DNA of 5,035 bases from an uncultured Collinsella sp. (GTDB lineage: Bacteria; Actinomycetota; Coriobacteriia; Coriobacteriales; Coriobacteriaceae). Below the pieces are notes generated by a model. It did no database searches. It was given only the letters and a program-made list of their open reading frames with translations, and was not told the DNA's origin. The position numbers were made by a program, and so were the translations under genes. This document shows positions 1 through 5,035 of this stretch, piece after piece (position 1 is the stretch's first letter; the number at the start of each line of letters is the position of its first letter). Location: contig URNK01000131.1 of assembly GCA_900549195.1 (NCBI GenBank), positions 1 to 5,035 of the forward strand. The letters are read 5' to 3'.

Positions 1-46
1 AGATGAGCGCTAGTCTCGTGGGCTCGGAGATGTGTATAAGAGACAG
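1..46. other. Nextera i7 sequencing adapter (artefact)
   Basis: This is not genomic DNA. Positions 28-46 are the 19-base Tn5 mosaic end AGATGTGTATAAGAGACAG, positions 13-27 are the Nextera read-2 extension GTCTCGTGGGCTCGG, positions 5-12 (GAGCGCTA) sit where the i7 index belongs, and 1-4 (AGAT) is the end of the flow-cell primer. Read through, it gives the well-known contaminant peptides SASLVGSEMCIRDR and, on the opposite strand, LLYTSPSPRD. The same sequence recurs inverted at the right end. Genomic sequence starts at about 47. Confidence 0.98.
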
Positions 47-953
47 GTGCCAGCACCTTGCGGCGGGCCAGGCGCACCGTGGCGATGGCGAGCACCGACG
101 AGGTCAGCAGCACCAGGCCTTGCGGGATCATGCCCAGCAGGGCACCCACCGTGGACAGCAGCGCCGACGAAGGCACATGACCAGCCAACAGCTCGGAGAA
201 GCACCACGAAAGCGCGCTATCGCCCGGGGTTCCCGCGGCATCCCACAGCTCGCTCACACTCGAGGCAAACAACGCCAAACCGAGCGGGATCATGATGATG
301 CTCGCAAAGCGCACGATGGCGTTAAGCGCGTTCATGATCTCGGAATTGACCTTTTTGACGTATTTGGCCTCGTTATTGATCTTAGCCACGTAGTTGTCGG
401 CGCCGACATGGATCACGCGAGCGCGCAGCAGGCCCGAGTCGATAAAGCTGCCGCTCATGAGCTCGGAACCGGGCTGTTTCTTGATAAGGTCGCTCTCGCC
501 CGTCAGCAGGCTCTCGTTCACGAGCGCTTCGCCGGAAACCACCACGGCGTCAACGGGAATCTGGTCGCCGCGCCCCAGGCGGATGATGTCGTCGAGCACG
601 ATCTGGTCCAAGTCGAGCTCCACCTCGGCACCGTCGCGCACCGCGATGGCCTTCTTAGAGGTCAGCAGCGTGAGCTTATCGACCATCTTCTTGGACCGCA
701 TGGATTGAATGACGCCAATAGCGGTATTGAGGAACACCACAAACAGGAACGTCAGGTTCTTAAACGAACCGGTCAAAATGACCAGGAACGCCAAGATCAC
801 GTTGATCAAATTGAACAGCGTGCAGAGGTTCTCGATGATGAGCTCTTTGACCGACTTGGTCTTGAGCTCCATGTTGCGGTTGATCTTACCGGCGGCGATG
901 CGCTCCTCGACCTCGGCGGTCGAGAGTCCGCGCTCGATATCCGTTGCTGCCAT
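47..953 (-). CDS. P-type cation-transporting ATPase, N-terminal part (truncated by contig edge)
   Basis: This is an integral membrane pump of the P-type (HAD) ATPase family that would use ATP to move a cation. Reading the minus strand from the ATG at 953 gives 302 open codons before adapter sequence. Visible parts, in order: a cytoplasmic N-terminus (1-40), a first pair of membrane segments (about 42-61 and 66-84), the actuator domain (about 95-200) with the phosphatase motif TGES at 151-154, a third membrane segment (about 210-232), and a fourth (about 263-293) with the ion-site motif PQGL at 277-280. The phosphorylation site DKTGTLT, nucleotide domain and later membrane segments would lie beyond the left edge, so about the last 60% is missing. 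The layout resembles the PacL/CtpE-like calcium or cation group and lacks N-terminal heavy-metal domains, but the substrate cannot be read from this fragment. GGGA six bases before the ATG is a weak ribosome site. An in-frame ATG at 965 would add four residues. A terminator lies directly upstream. Confidence 0.9.
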
Positions 954-980
954 ACCACGTCCCATCACGTCGCGTCGGTA

Positions 981-1018
981 TAAGAAAAACCGCCCGGACC
1001 ATGCGAGGTTCGGACGGT
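981..1018 (-). terminator. Intrinsic terminator after tRNA-Arg
   Basis: Read on the minus strand, two 12-base arms (1018-1007 and 1000-989) pair with one G-U and one A-C mismatch around a six-base loop (1006-1001), followed at once by TTTTTCTTA (989-981). This is a textbook Rho-independent terminator 12 bases past the encoded CCA of the tRNA. It ends only 27 bases before the ATPase ATG at 953, so it also lies in the 5' leader of that gene if transcription reads through. Confidence 0.85.
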
Positions 1019-1029
1019 CTTACGTTCGA

Positions 1030-1106
1030 TGGTGCCCCATGTTGGATTCGAACCAACGGCCTTCTGCTCCGGAGGCAGACGCTCTAATCCCCTGAGCTAA
1101 TAGGGC
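1030..1106 (-). tRNA. tRNA-Arg (anticodon CCG)
   Basis: A complete 77-base tRNA including an encoded CCA (1032-1030) folds on the minus strand. The acceptor arms are GCCCTAT (1106-1100) and ATGGGGC (1040-1034), with one T-G pair. The D arm is GCTC/GAGC with a nine-base loop. The anticodon stem TCTGC/GCAGA closes the loop CTCCGGA, placing CCG at 1072-1070. The variable region is AGGCC, and the T arm is GTTGG/CCAAC with loop TTCGAAT. The discriminator is A. The anticodon reads the arginine codon CGG. The D loop carries an A where the arginine identity base A20 would be, and C35 is present, both consistent with arginine charging. A consensus -10 box lies upstream and an intrinsic terminator downstream, so it looks like a self-contained transcription unit. 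Confidence 0.97.
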
Positions 1107-1117
1107 CAACGTTTGGC

Positions 1118-1123
1118 ATTATA
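1118..1123 (-). promoter_or_regulatory. -10 box of the tRNA-Arg promoter
   Basis: The minus strand has a perfect TATAAT at 1123-1118, 11 bases before the first base of the tRNA, which puts the likely start of transcription at about 1111. No good -35 box is seen at the usual 17-base spacing (TGATAG at 1146-1141), but the stretch upstream (about 1141-1165) is strongly A/T-rich, as in UP elements of stable RNA promoters. The role is inferred from position and consensus. Confidence 0.65.
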
Positions 1124-1226
1124 CCCAAGTGCACCACGGGCTATCATAATAAAAGAAAAAGCTTTGCAATTCCGAGGAAGACGCGGCGCAACGGCCCACT
1201 TTAGAAGGCAAAAGCGAGTCAGATAG

Positions 1227-1232
1227 TATAAA
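1227..1232 (+). promoter_or_regulatory. Candidate -10 box for the aromatic operon
   Basis: TATAAA lies in the A/T-richer part of the divergent region, 79 bases before the aroF start and upstream of the leader hairpin. No convincing -35 hexamer precedes it at 16-19 bases. If used, transcription would start near 1238-1239. TATATA at 1244-1249 is an alternative, but it would start the transcript inside the hairpin. Confidence 0.3.
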
Positions 1233-1252
1233 CTCTCATGCACCATATATAC

Positions 1253-1277
1253 ACGGCTCGCGATGCGGGCCGTTTTT
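1253..1277 (+). terminator. Terminator-like hairpin in the aroF leader (possible attenuator)
   Basis: CGGCTCGC (1254-1261) pairs with GCGGGCCG (1265-1272) as eight consecutive pairs, one of them T-G, around the loop GAT, and an A-T pair at 1253/1273 can extend it. Five T residues (1273-1277) follow. This is the form of an intrinsic terminator. It points toward aroF, ends 33 bases before its ATG, and no gene on this strand precedes it in the window for it to terminate. Placement in the 5' leader of an amino acid operon suggests transcription attenuation. I found no T-box consensus and no clear competing antiterminator, so the signal sensed is unknown. Confidence 0.6.
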
Positions 1278-1300
1278 GCAAAAGTTATCCATCGAGGTGA

Positions 1301-1304
1301 GAGG
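1301..1304 (+). promoter_or_regulatory. Ribosome binding site of aroF
   Basis: GAGG six bases before the ATG at 1311, preceded by a second purine-rich stretch GAGGTGA at 1294-1300, fixes the start of aroF. The in-frame ATG at 1263 lies in the loop and 3' arm of the leader hairpin and has no such site. Confidence 0.75.
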
Positions 1305-1310
1305 CACACC

Positions 1311-2336
1311 ATGATTGCAATTTTAAAGCAGAGCGCCAGCGACGAGGCCGTCGGCCATATCGTCAGCTGGATTGAGAAAAAGGGCCTGAAGACCGATGTC
1401 TCGCGCGGCGAGAATGAGACGATTATCGGCCTGGTGGGCGATACGACCAAGATCGACCCGTTCCTGCTCGAGTCCATGGATGTCGTCGAGCGCGTGCAGC
1501 GCGTCTCCGAGCCGTTCAAGCGCGCCAACCGCAAGTTCCACCCCGAGGACTCCGTCATCGACTGCGGTCACGGCGTCAAGATCGGCGGCGACCAGTTCCA
1601 GGTCATCGCCGGTCCCTGCTCCGTCGAGGGCGAGAACCTCATCCGCATCGCACGCCGCGTAAAGGCCGCCGGCGCCACGATGCTTCGCGGTGGCGCCTAC
1701 AAGCCCCGCACCTCCCCTTACGCCTACCAGGGCATGGGCCCCGCCGGCCTGGACCTGCTATGCGAGGCATCCGCCGAGCTCGACATGCCGATCGTCACCG
1801 AGATCATGGACCCGCGCGACGTGCAGGTCTTCTTGGACAAGAAGATCGACGTCATGCAGATCGGCGCCCGCAACGCGCAGAACTTCCCCCTGCTCAAGGA
1901 GGTCGGCAAGACCAAGACCCCGGTCCTGCTCAAGCGCGGCATGTCCGGCACCGTCGATGAGTTGCTCATGGCTGCCGAGTACATCATGAGCGAGGGCAAC
2001 GACAACGTCATCCTGTGCGAGCGCGGCATTCGCACCTTCGAGACCCGCACCCGCAACACCTTCGACCTCAACGCCGTGCCGGTGCTGCACCACCTGTCGC
2101 ACCTGCCCGTCGTCGCCGACCCCAGCCACGCCACCGGCTACACCCGCTATGTCGAGCCCATGGCGCTCGCCGCGACTGCCTGCGGCGCCAACGGTCTGGA
2201 GATCGAGGTCCACGACGACCCGAGCCACGCTTGGTCCGACGGCGCTCAAGCCCTCACCCCCGACCAGTTCGACGACACCATGCGCCGCATCCGCGCCATC
2301 CGCGAGGTCGTCTGCCAAGAGACCGTTCAGGAGTAA
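1311..2336 (+). CDS. aroF: 3-deoxy-7-phosphoheptulonate (DAHP) synthase, type I-beta with N-terminal regulatory domain
   Basis: This cytoplasmic enzyme catalyses the first step of the shikimate pathway: phosphoenolpyruvate plus D-erythrose 4-phosphate gives DAHP (EC 2.5.1.54). The 341-residue product matches the length of the Thermotoga maritima type (about 338). Residues 1-67 form a small ferredoxin-like domain of the kind that binds tyrosine or phenylalanine in that enzyme. The TIM barrel follows, with GPCSVE (101-106), GGAYKPRTSPYAYQG (127-141), GARNAQN (185-191), LKRG (207-210), ERGIRTFE (237-244) and DPSHATG (270-276). The four metal ligands Cys103, His273, Glu299 and Asp310 are all present with the family spacing. 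There is no chorismate mutase domain. An in-frame ATG at 1263 would add 16 residues but lacks a ribosome site. It is the first gene of the operon, 3 bp before tyrA. Feedback inhibition by aromatic amino acids is likely from the domain layout; which one is not visible. Confidence 0.96.
   Translation: MIAILKQSASDEAVGHIVSWIEKKGLKTDVSRGENETIIGLVGDTTKIDPFLLESMDVVERVQRVSEPFKRANRKFHPEDSVIDCGHGVKIGGDQFQVIAGPCSVEGENLIRIARRVKAAGATMLRGGAYKPRTSPYAYQGMGPAGLDLLCEASAELDMPIVTEIMDPRDVQVFLDKKIDVMQIGARNAQNFPLLKEVGKTKTPVLLKRGMSGTVDELLMAAEYIMSEGNDNVILCERGIRTFETRTRNTFDLNAVPVLHHLSHLPVVADPSHATGYTRYVEPMALAATACGANGLEIEVHDDPSHAWSDGAQALTPDQFDDTMRRIRAIREVVCQETVQE
2329..2333 (+). promoter_or_regulatory. Ribosome binding site of tyrA inside the aroF end
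   Basis: AGGAG is formed by the last two sense codons of aroF (CAG GAG) and lies six bases before the tyrA ATG at 2340. Ribosomes finishing aroF pass directly over it, which favours coupled translation of the two genes and fixes the tyrA start. Confidence 0.8.
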
Positions 2337-2339
2337 CCC

Positions 2340-3254
2340 ATGGGTACGGTGAGAAACGCACGCGTCAACCAGGGTGGACCCAAGTGCGCCGGCATCGTGG
2401 GCCTGGGCCTCATCGGCGGCAGCTTTGCCCGCGGCTATGCGCAGGCGGGCGTTCGCGTGCTTGCCTGGGACCCCGACGATGACGTGATGACGGCCGCCAG
2501 CATGGGTACCGTCGCCGGCGAGCTCAACGACGAGACGCTCGGCAAGTGCGACATCATCGTCCTTGCCTGCTATCCTAAAGGATGCATCGAGTGGCTTGAG
2601 GCCCACGCCCAGGCGCTCGCCGACGCCACCGACACCGACGCCATCATGGGCCCCGTGGTGATCGACACCGTGGGCGTCAAGGGCATTGTGTGCGAGCGTG
2701 CCTTTGAGCTCGCACGAGAGCACGGCTTTTACTTTGTGGGCGCACACCCCATGGCAGGCACTCAGTTCTCGGGCTACGCGCACTCCCGCGCCGACCTGTT
2801 CCAGGGAGCACCGCTCGTGCTCGTTCCGCCCGCGGTAGACGATGCCCTTAAGCTCGAGCTCTTGGGCCAGGTGCGCGAAATGGTGCGTCCCTTGGGGTTT
2901 GGCAAGTTCAGCGTGACCACCGCCGCCGAACACGACCGCGTGATCGCCTTTACGAGCCAGCTCGCACACGTGGTGTCCAACGCCTACGTAAAGAGCCCCA
3001 CCGCCCAGGTCCACCACGGCTTTTCGGCCGGTAGCTACCGCGACCTTACGCGCGTGGCCCACCTCAACCCGCAAATGTGGTCCGAGCTCATGATCGACGA
3101 CGCCGACGCGCTTGCCTTCGAGATCGACCATCTGATCGATTCGCTCGGCGCCTACAGCCGCGCACTCAAAGACCGCGACCAGCGCTATCTGGAGAATCTC
3201 CTTGCCGAGGGCGACCGTATCAAGCGCGCACTCGACGACGAGAGCGCCCATTAG
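2340..3254 (+). CDS. tyrA: Prephenate dehydrogenase (TyrA family)
   Basis: This enzyme oxidatively decarboxylates prephenate to 4-hydroxyphenylpyruvate with NAD+, committing chorismate to tyrosine; some family members use arogenate or NADP instead. The 304-residue product starts its Rossmann fold with GIVGLGLIGGSFA (18-30). The acidic residue after the second strand (Asp44, in AWDPDDD) favours NAD. The catalytic-site motif HPMAG (136-140) holds the expected histidine, AAEHD (195-199) and SQLAH (206-210) follow, and RDLTRVAHLNPQMW (234-247) contains the substrate-binding arginine, Arg238 by spacing to Aquifex TyrA. The usual DxGSVK loop reads DTVGVK (110-115), so its serine appears to be replaced by glycine. 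There is no chorismate mutase or C-terminal ACT domain; about 280-300 residues is normal for the single-domain form. It lies 3 bp after aroF and 37 bp before aroB. Prephenate versus arogenate preference cannot be told from sequence alone. Confidence 0.93.
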   Translation: MGTVRNARVNQGGPKCAGIVGLGLIGGSFARGYAQAGVRVLAWDPDDDVMTAASMGTVAGELNDETLGKCDIIVLACYPKGCIEWLEAHAQALADATDTDAIMGPVVIDTVGVKGIVCERAFELAREHGFYFVGAHPMAGTQFSGYAHSRADLFQGAPLVLVPPAVDDALKLELLGQVREMVRPLGFGKFSVTTAAEHDRVIAFTSQLAHVVSNAYVKSPTAQVHHGFSAGSYRDLTRVAHLNPQMWSELMIDDADALAFEIDHLIDSLGAYSRALKDRDQRYLENLLAEGDRIKRALDDESAH

Positions 3255-3291
3255 ACCACCCCATCACGCCAGGTCGAAAGGACCATAGCTT

Positions 3292-4398
3292 ATGGCGATT
3301 ACCATCGATATCGACACCGCACGCCCCTACCAGGTACACGTGGGCACCTTTTTGCTGGAGCAGGCAGGGGCGCTCGTTCGCGCCACCGCCGGCGGCACCC
3401 GCGCCGTCATCGTGACGGACACCAACGTGGGCCCGCTCTACCAGATGCCCGTTAAGCAGAGCCTTGAATCCGCAGGCTACGAGGTGAGTATCTGCACCTT
3501 CGAGGCCGGCGAGGCACACAAGCGCGCCGAGACCTACGTTGCCATTCTTGAGTTTGTTGCCGAGCACGAGCTTTCGCGCTCTGACGTGATCGTGGCGCTC
3601 GGCGGCGGCGTCGTGGGCGACGTAGCCGGCTTTGTGGCCGCCACCTACATGCGCGGCTGCAAGTTTGTGCAGATCCCCACGAGCCTGCTCGCCATGGTGG
3701 ACTCGTCGGTGGGCGGCAAGACGGCCATCGACCTGGCTGCCGGCAAAAATCTCGCCGGAGCCTTTTGGCAGCCGAGCGTGGTTATCGCCGACGTGGGATG
3801 CCTTGCCACCCTCACGCCCGAACAGTTCGCCGACGGCTGCGGCGAGGTCGTCAAGCACGCCGTAATCGCCGATCCGGAGCTCTTCGATGAGCTCGAGAAG
3901 ACCCCACTCACGCTGGAGCTGCTCAACCAGGACGTGGCCCGCGTGGCGCTCATCATCGCCCGCAATATCGACATCAAGCGGGCCGTGGTCGTTGCGGACG
4001 AGCGCGAGACCAACCAGCGAAAGCTGCTCAACTTTGGGCACAGCGCCGGACACGCCGTCGAGGCCTGCGAGCACTTTGAGCTGGGACACGGCAACTGCGT
4101 GTCGATCGGCATGGGCATCATCACGCGCGCCGCGGCCATGCACGGCATTTGTGACGCCGAGCTGCCCGGCCGCATCGAAGAGCTCTGCGCCCGTCATGGC
4201 CTCAAGACTCGATGCGAGCTTTCGGCCGACGCCATCTTTGCCGAGGCGCTGCACGACAAAAAACGTGCCGGTGACACTATCGACCTGGTGATTCCGCACG
4301 GCATTGGCCGCTGCAGCATCGACCGTACGCCGCTTTCAGCCTTCCATGATTTAATTGCCGAGGGCCTCGGCCAGAAGGGAGACGCATCCGCATGCTAG
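3292..4398 (+). CDS. aroB: 3-dehydroquinate synthase
   Basis: This enzyme converts DAHP, the AroF product, to 3-dehydroquinate, with NAD and a divalent metal as cofactors (EC 4.2.3.4); it is cytoplasmic. The 368-residue length is typical. The NAD-binding part has GGGVVGDVAGF (104-114) and the hallmark PTSLLAMVDSSVGGKTAID (129-147), followed by GKN (151-153). The metal ligands are Glu185 (GEVVKHA), His250 (NFGHSAGHAVE) and His266 (GHG), all present; the 16-residue gap between the two histidines matches the Aspergillus enzyme. GAAAGGA (3276-3282) nine bases before the ATG is a good ribosome site and lies in the loop of a weak four-pair GGTC/GACC hairpin (3272-3284). The 37-bp gap from tyrA shows no terminator, so it is probably in the same transcript. 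The stop codon overlaps the start of aroA. Confidence 0.97.
   Translation: MAITIDIDTARPYQVHVGTFLLEQAGALVRATAGGTRAVIVTDTNVGPLYQMPVKQSLESAGYEVSICTFEAGEAHKRAETYVAILEFVAEHELSRSDVIVALGGGVVGDVAGFVAATYMRGCKFVQIPTSLLAMVDSSVGGKTAIDLAAGKNLAGAFWQPSVVIADVGCLATLTPEQFADGCGEVVKHAVIADPELFDELEKTPLTLELLNQDVARVALIIARNIDIKRAVVVADERETNQRKLLNFGHSAGHAVEACEHFELGHGNCVSIGMGIITRAAAMHGICDAELPGRIEELCARHGLKTRCELSADAIFAEALHDKKRAGDTIDLVIPHGIGRCSIDRTPLSAFHDLIAEGLGQKGDASAC
4374..4381 (+). promoter_or_regulatory. Ribosome binding site of aroA inside aroB
   Basis: GAAGGGAG lies within the last codons of aroB, 10 bases before the ATG at 4392. It supports that ATG, which overlaps the aroB stop (ATGCTAG, 4392-4398), and points to translational coupling. 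Confidence 0.75.
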
Positions 4399-4988
4399 CC
4401 CGCATCACCCCCTCCCCGCTCAAGGGCACCGTTCCCGCTATCGCATCCAAGTCGATGGCGCACCGCCTCATCATCTGCGCTGCGCTCGCCAACGGAGAGA
4501 CGCATGTGACCTGCAATACCACCTGCGCCGATATCGAGGCCACGGTACGCTGCCTCACGGCCCTGGGCGCGCGCATCGAGACCGTCGAGGACGGCTTCCA
4601 GGTCCACCCCACCATGAAGAGCATTGAGTTTGGCCTGCTCAAGGCACTTGCCGGCGGTACGCTCGACTGCGGCGAGAGCGGCTCCACGCTCCGGTTTATG
4701 CTGCCCGTCGCCTGCGCGCTGGGGGCAGAGGCCACCTTTGTGGGCCAGGGTCGTCTGGGCGCACGCCCCCTCTCCCCGCTCTCCGACGAGATCATTGCCG
4801 CCGGCTGCGACCTGCAGGGTCTGGGCGGTTTTCCGCTCAAGACAAGCGGCCGCATGCGCCCGGGCACCTTTATCCTGCCGGGCAACGTGAGCTCGCAGTA
4901 CATCTCCGGCCTGCTGCTGGCAGCCCCGCTTCTGGCCCAGCCCTCCTGCGTGCAGGTGACCGGCCTTATCGAGAGCCGCCCCTATATC
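4392..4988 (+). CDS. aroA: 3-phosphoshikimate 1-carboxyvinyltransferase (EPSP synthase), N-terminal part (truncated by contig edge)
   Basis: This enzyme transfers the enolpyruvyl group of phosphoenolpyruvate to shikimate 3-phosphate, the sixth step of the shikimate pathway (EC 2.5.1.19). The genomic part encodes 199 residues of an expected 420-430, so roughly the first half is present. Visible motifs are SKSMAHR (19-25), with the lysine, serine and arginine that bind substrate; CGESGSTLRF (93-102), corresponding to the GNAGTAMR phosphoenolpyruvate loop of E. coli; RLGARPLSPL (121-130); and SSQYISGLLLAAPL (167-180), with the conserved Ser-Ser-Gln that holds shikimate 3-phosphate. The ATG overlaps the last 7 bases of aroB. 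From 4989 the frame runs on into adapter as LSLIHISEPTRLAL, a known contaminant peptide that is not part of the protein. The motifs exclude the related MurA enzyme: context and the SKS/SSQ pattern fit AroA. Confidence 0.95.
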
Positions 4989-5035
4989 CTGTCTCTTATA
5001 CACATCTCCGAGCCCACGAGACTAGCGCTCATCTC
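4989..5035. other. Nextera i7 sequencing adapter, inverted copy (artefact)
   Basis: This is the reverse complement of the left adapter: mosaic end CTGTCTCTTATACACATCT at 4989-5007, CCGAGCCCACGAGAC at 5008-5022, index TAGCGCTC at 5023-5030 and ATCTC at 5031-5035. It matches positions 1-46 without mismatch over 46 bases. The first base or two at 4989 could also be genomic by chance. Confidence 0.98.

Noticed and set aside
1030..1106. tRNA-Arg as an integration site for a mobile element
   Set aside because: No partial tRNA 3' repeat, integrase or compositional break is seen nearby; both neighbours are housekeeping-type genes.
1263..1310. Upstream in-frame ATG for aroF adding 16 residues
   Set aside because: It lies within the leader hairpin, lacks a ribosome site, and the extra residues do not belong to the family's N-terminal domain, whereas ATG 1311 has a well-spaced GAGG.
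1107..1310. T-box riboswitch before the aromatic operon
   Set aside because: The space is only about 200 bp and shared with the tRNA promoter, and I see no AGGGTGGNACCGCG-like antiterminator motif or specifier stem.
1758..3251. A 497-codon minus-strand open frame opposite aroF and tyrA
   Set aside because: It is antisense to two genes with complete catalytic motifs. Its His/Val/Gly/Ala-rich composition is what the complement of GC-rich coding sequence gives, and no domain is recognisable.
3220..4299. A 359-codon minus-strand open frame opposite aroB
   Set aside because: It is a shadow of aroB for the same reason: third-position GC bias removes stops from the opposite strand, and nothing in it resembles a known protein.
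1..5035. Composite transposon or attachment sites bounded by 46-bp inverted repeats
   Set aside because: The repeats are the synthetic Nextera adapter with index. No transposase or integrase gene is present, and both flanking genes are simply cut.

Overview
The window is a 4,942-bp piece of bacterial chromosome (47-4988) with Illumina Nextera adapter sequence at both ends (1-46 and 4989-5035). The adapters form a perfect inverted repeat. They are library artefacts, and all biological reading should be confined to the bases between them.

The insert is GC-rich (roughly 60% by eye) with strong C/G third positions, canonical Shine-Dalgarno sites and a tRNA with an encoded CCA end. The class of each protein and the tight gene packing fit a high-GC Gram-positive. 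My best guess is a gut member of the Coriobacteriia such as Collinsella, but this is inference from general resemblance and no marker gene settles it.

Layout. (1) 47-953, minus strand: the N-terminal 302 residues of a P-type (HAD-type) cation-transport ATPase, cut off at the left edge. (2) 981-1018, minus: an intrinsic terminator just upstream of the ATPase start. (3) 1030-1106, minus: tRNA-Arg with anticodon CCG, with a consensus -10 box at 1118-1123. (4) 1107-1310: a divergent control region of about 200 bp holding the tRNA promoter on one strand and the aromatic operon leader on the other, including a terminator-like hairpin at 1253-1277 just before the first operon gene. (5) 1311-4988, plus: a compact aromatic amino acid operon, aroF - tyrA - aroB - aroA. 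aroA is cut at the right edge after 199 codons.

The operon genes act in one pathway. AroF condenses phosphoenolpyruvate and erythrose 4-phosphate to DAHP, AroB closes the ring to 3-dehydroquinate, and AroA joins shikimate 3-phosphate with phosphoenolpyruvate. TyrA acts after chorismate on the tyrosine branch. The spacing (3 bp, 37 bp, then a 7-bp overlap) and Shine-Dalgarno sites buried in the preceding genes indicate one transcript with translational coupling. The N-terminal regulatory-type domain of AroF and the leader hairpin suggest control by aromatic end products at enzyme and RNA level; both are inferences.

I see no evidence of a new defence, mobile or biosynthetic system. The points most worth checking are the putative attenuator with a possible leaderless upstream ORF before aroF, the terminator placed between the tRNA and the ATPase, and the adapter-derived false ORFs and chimeric protein ends.
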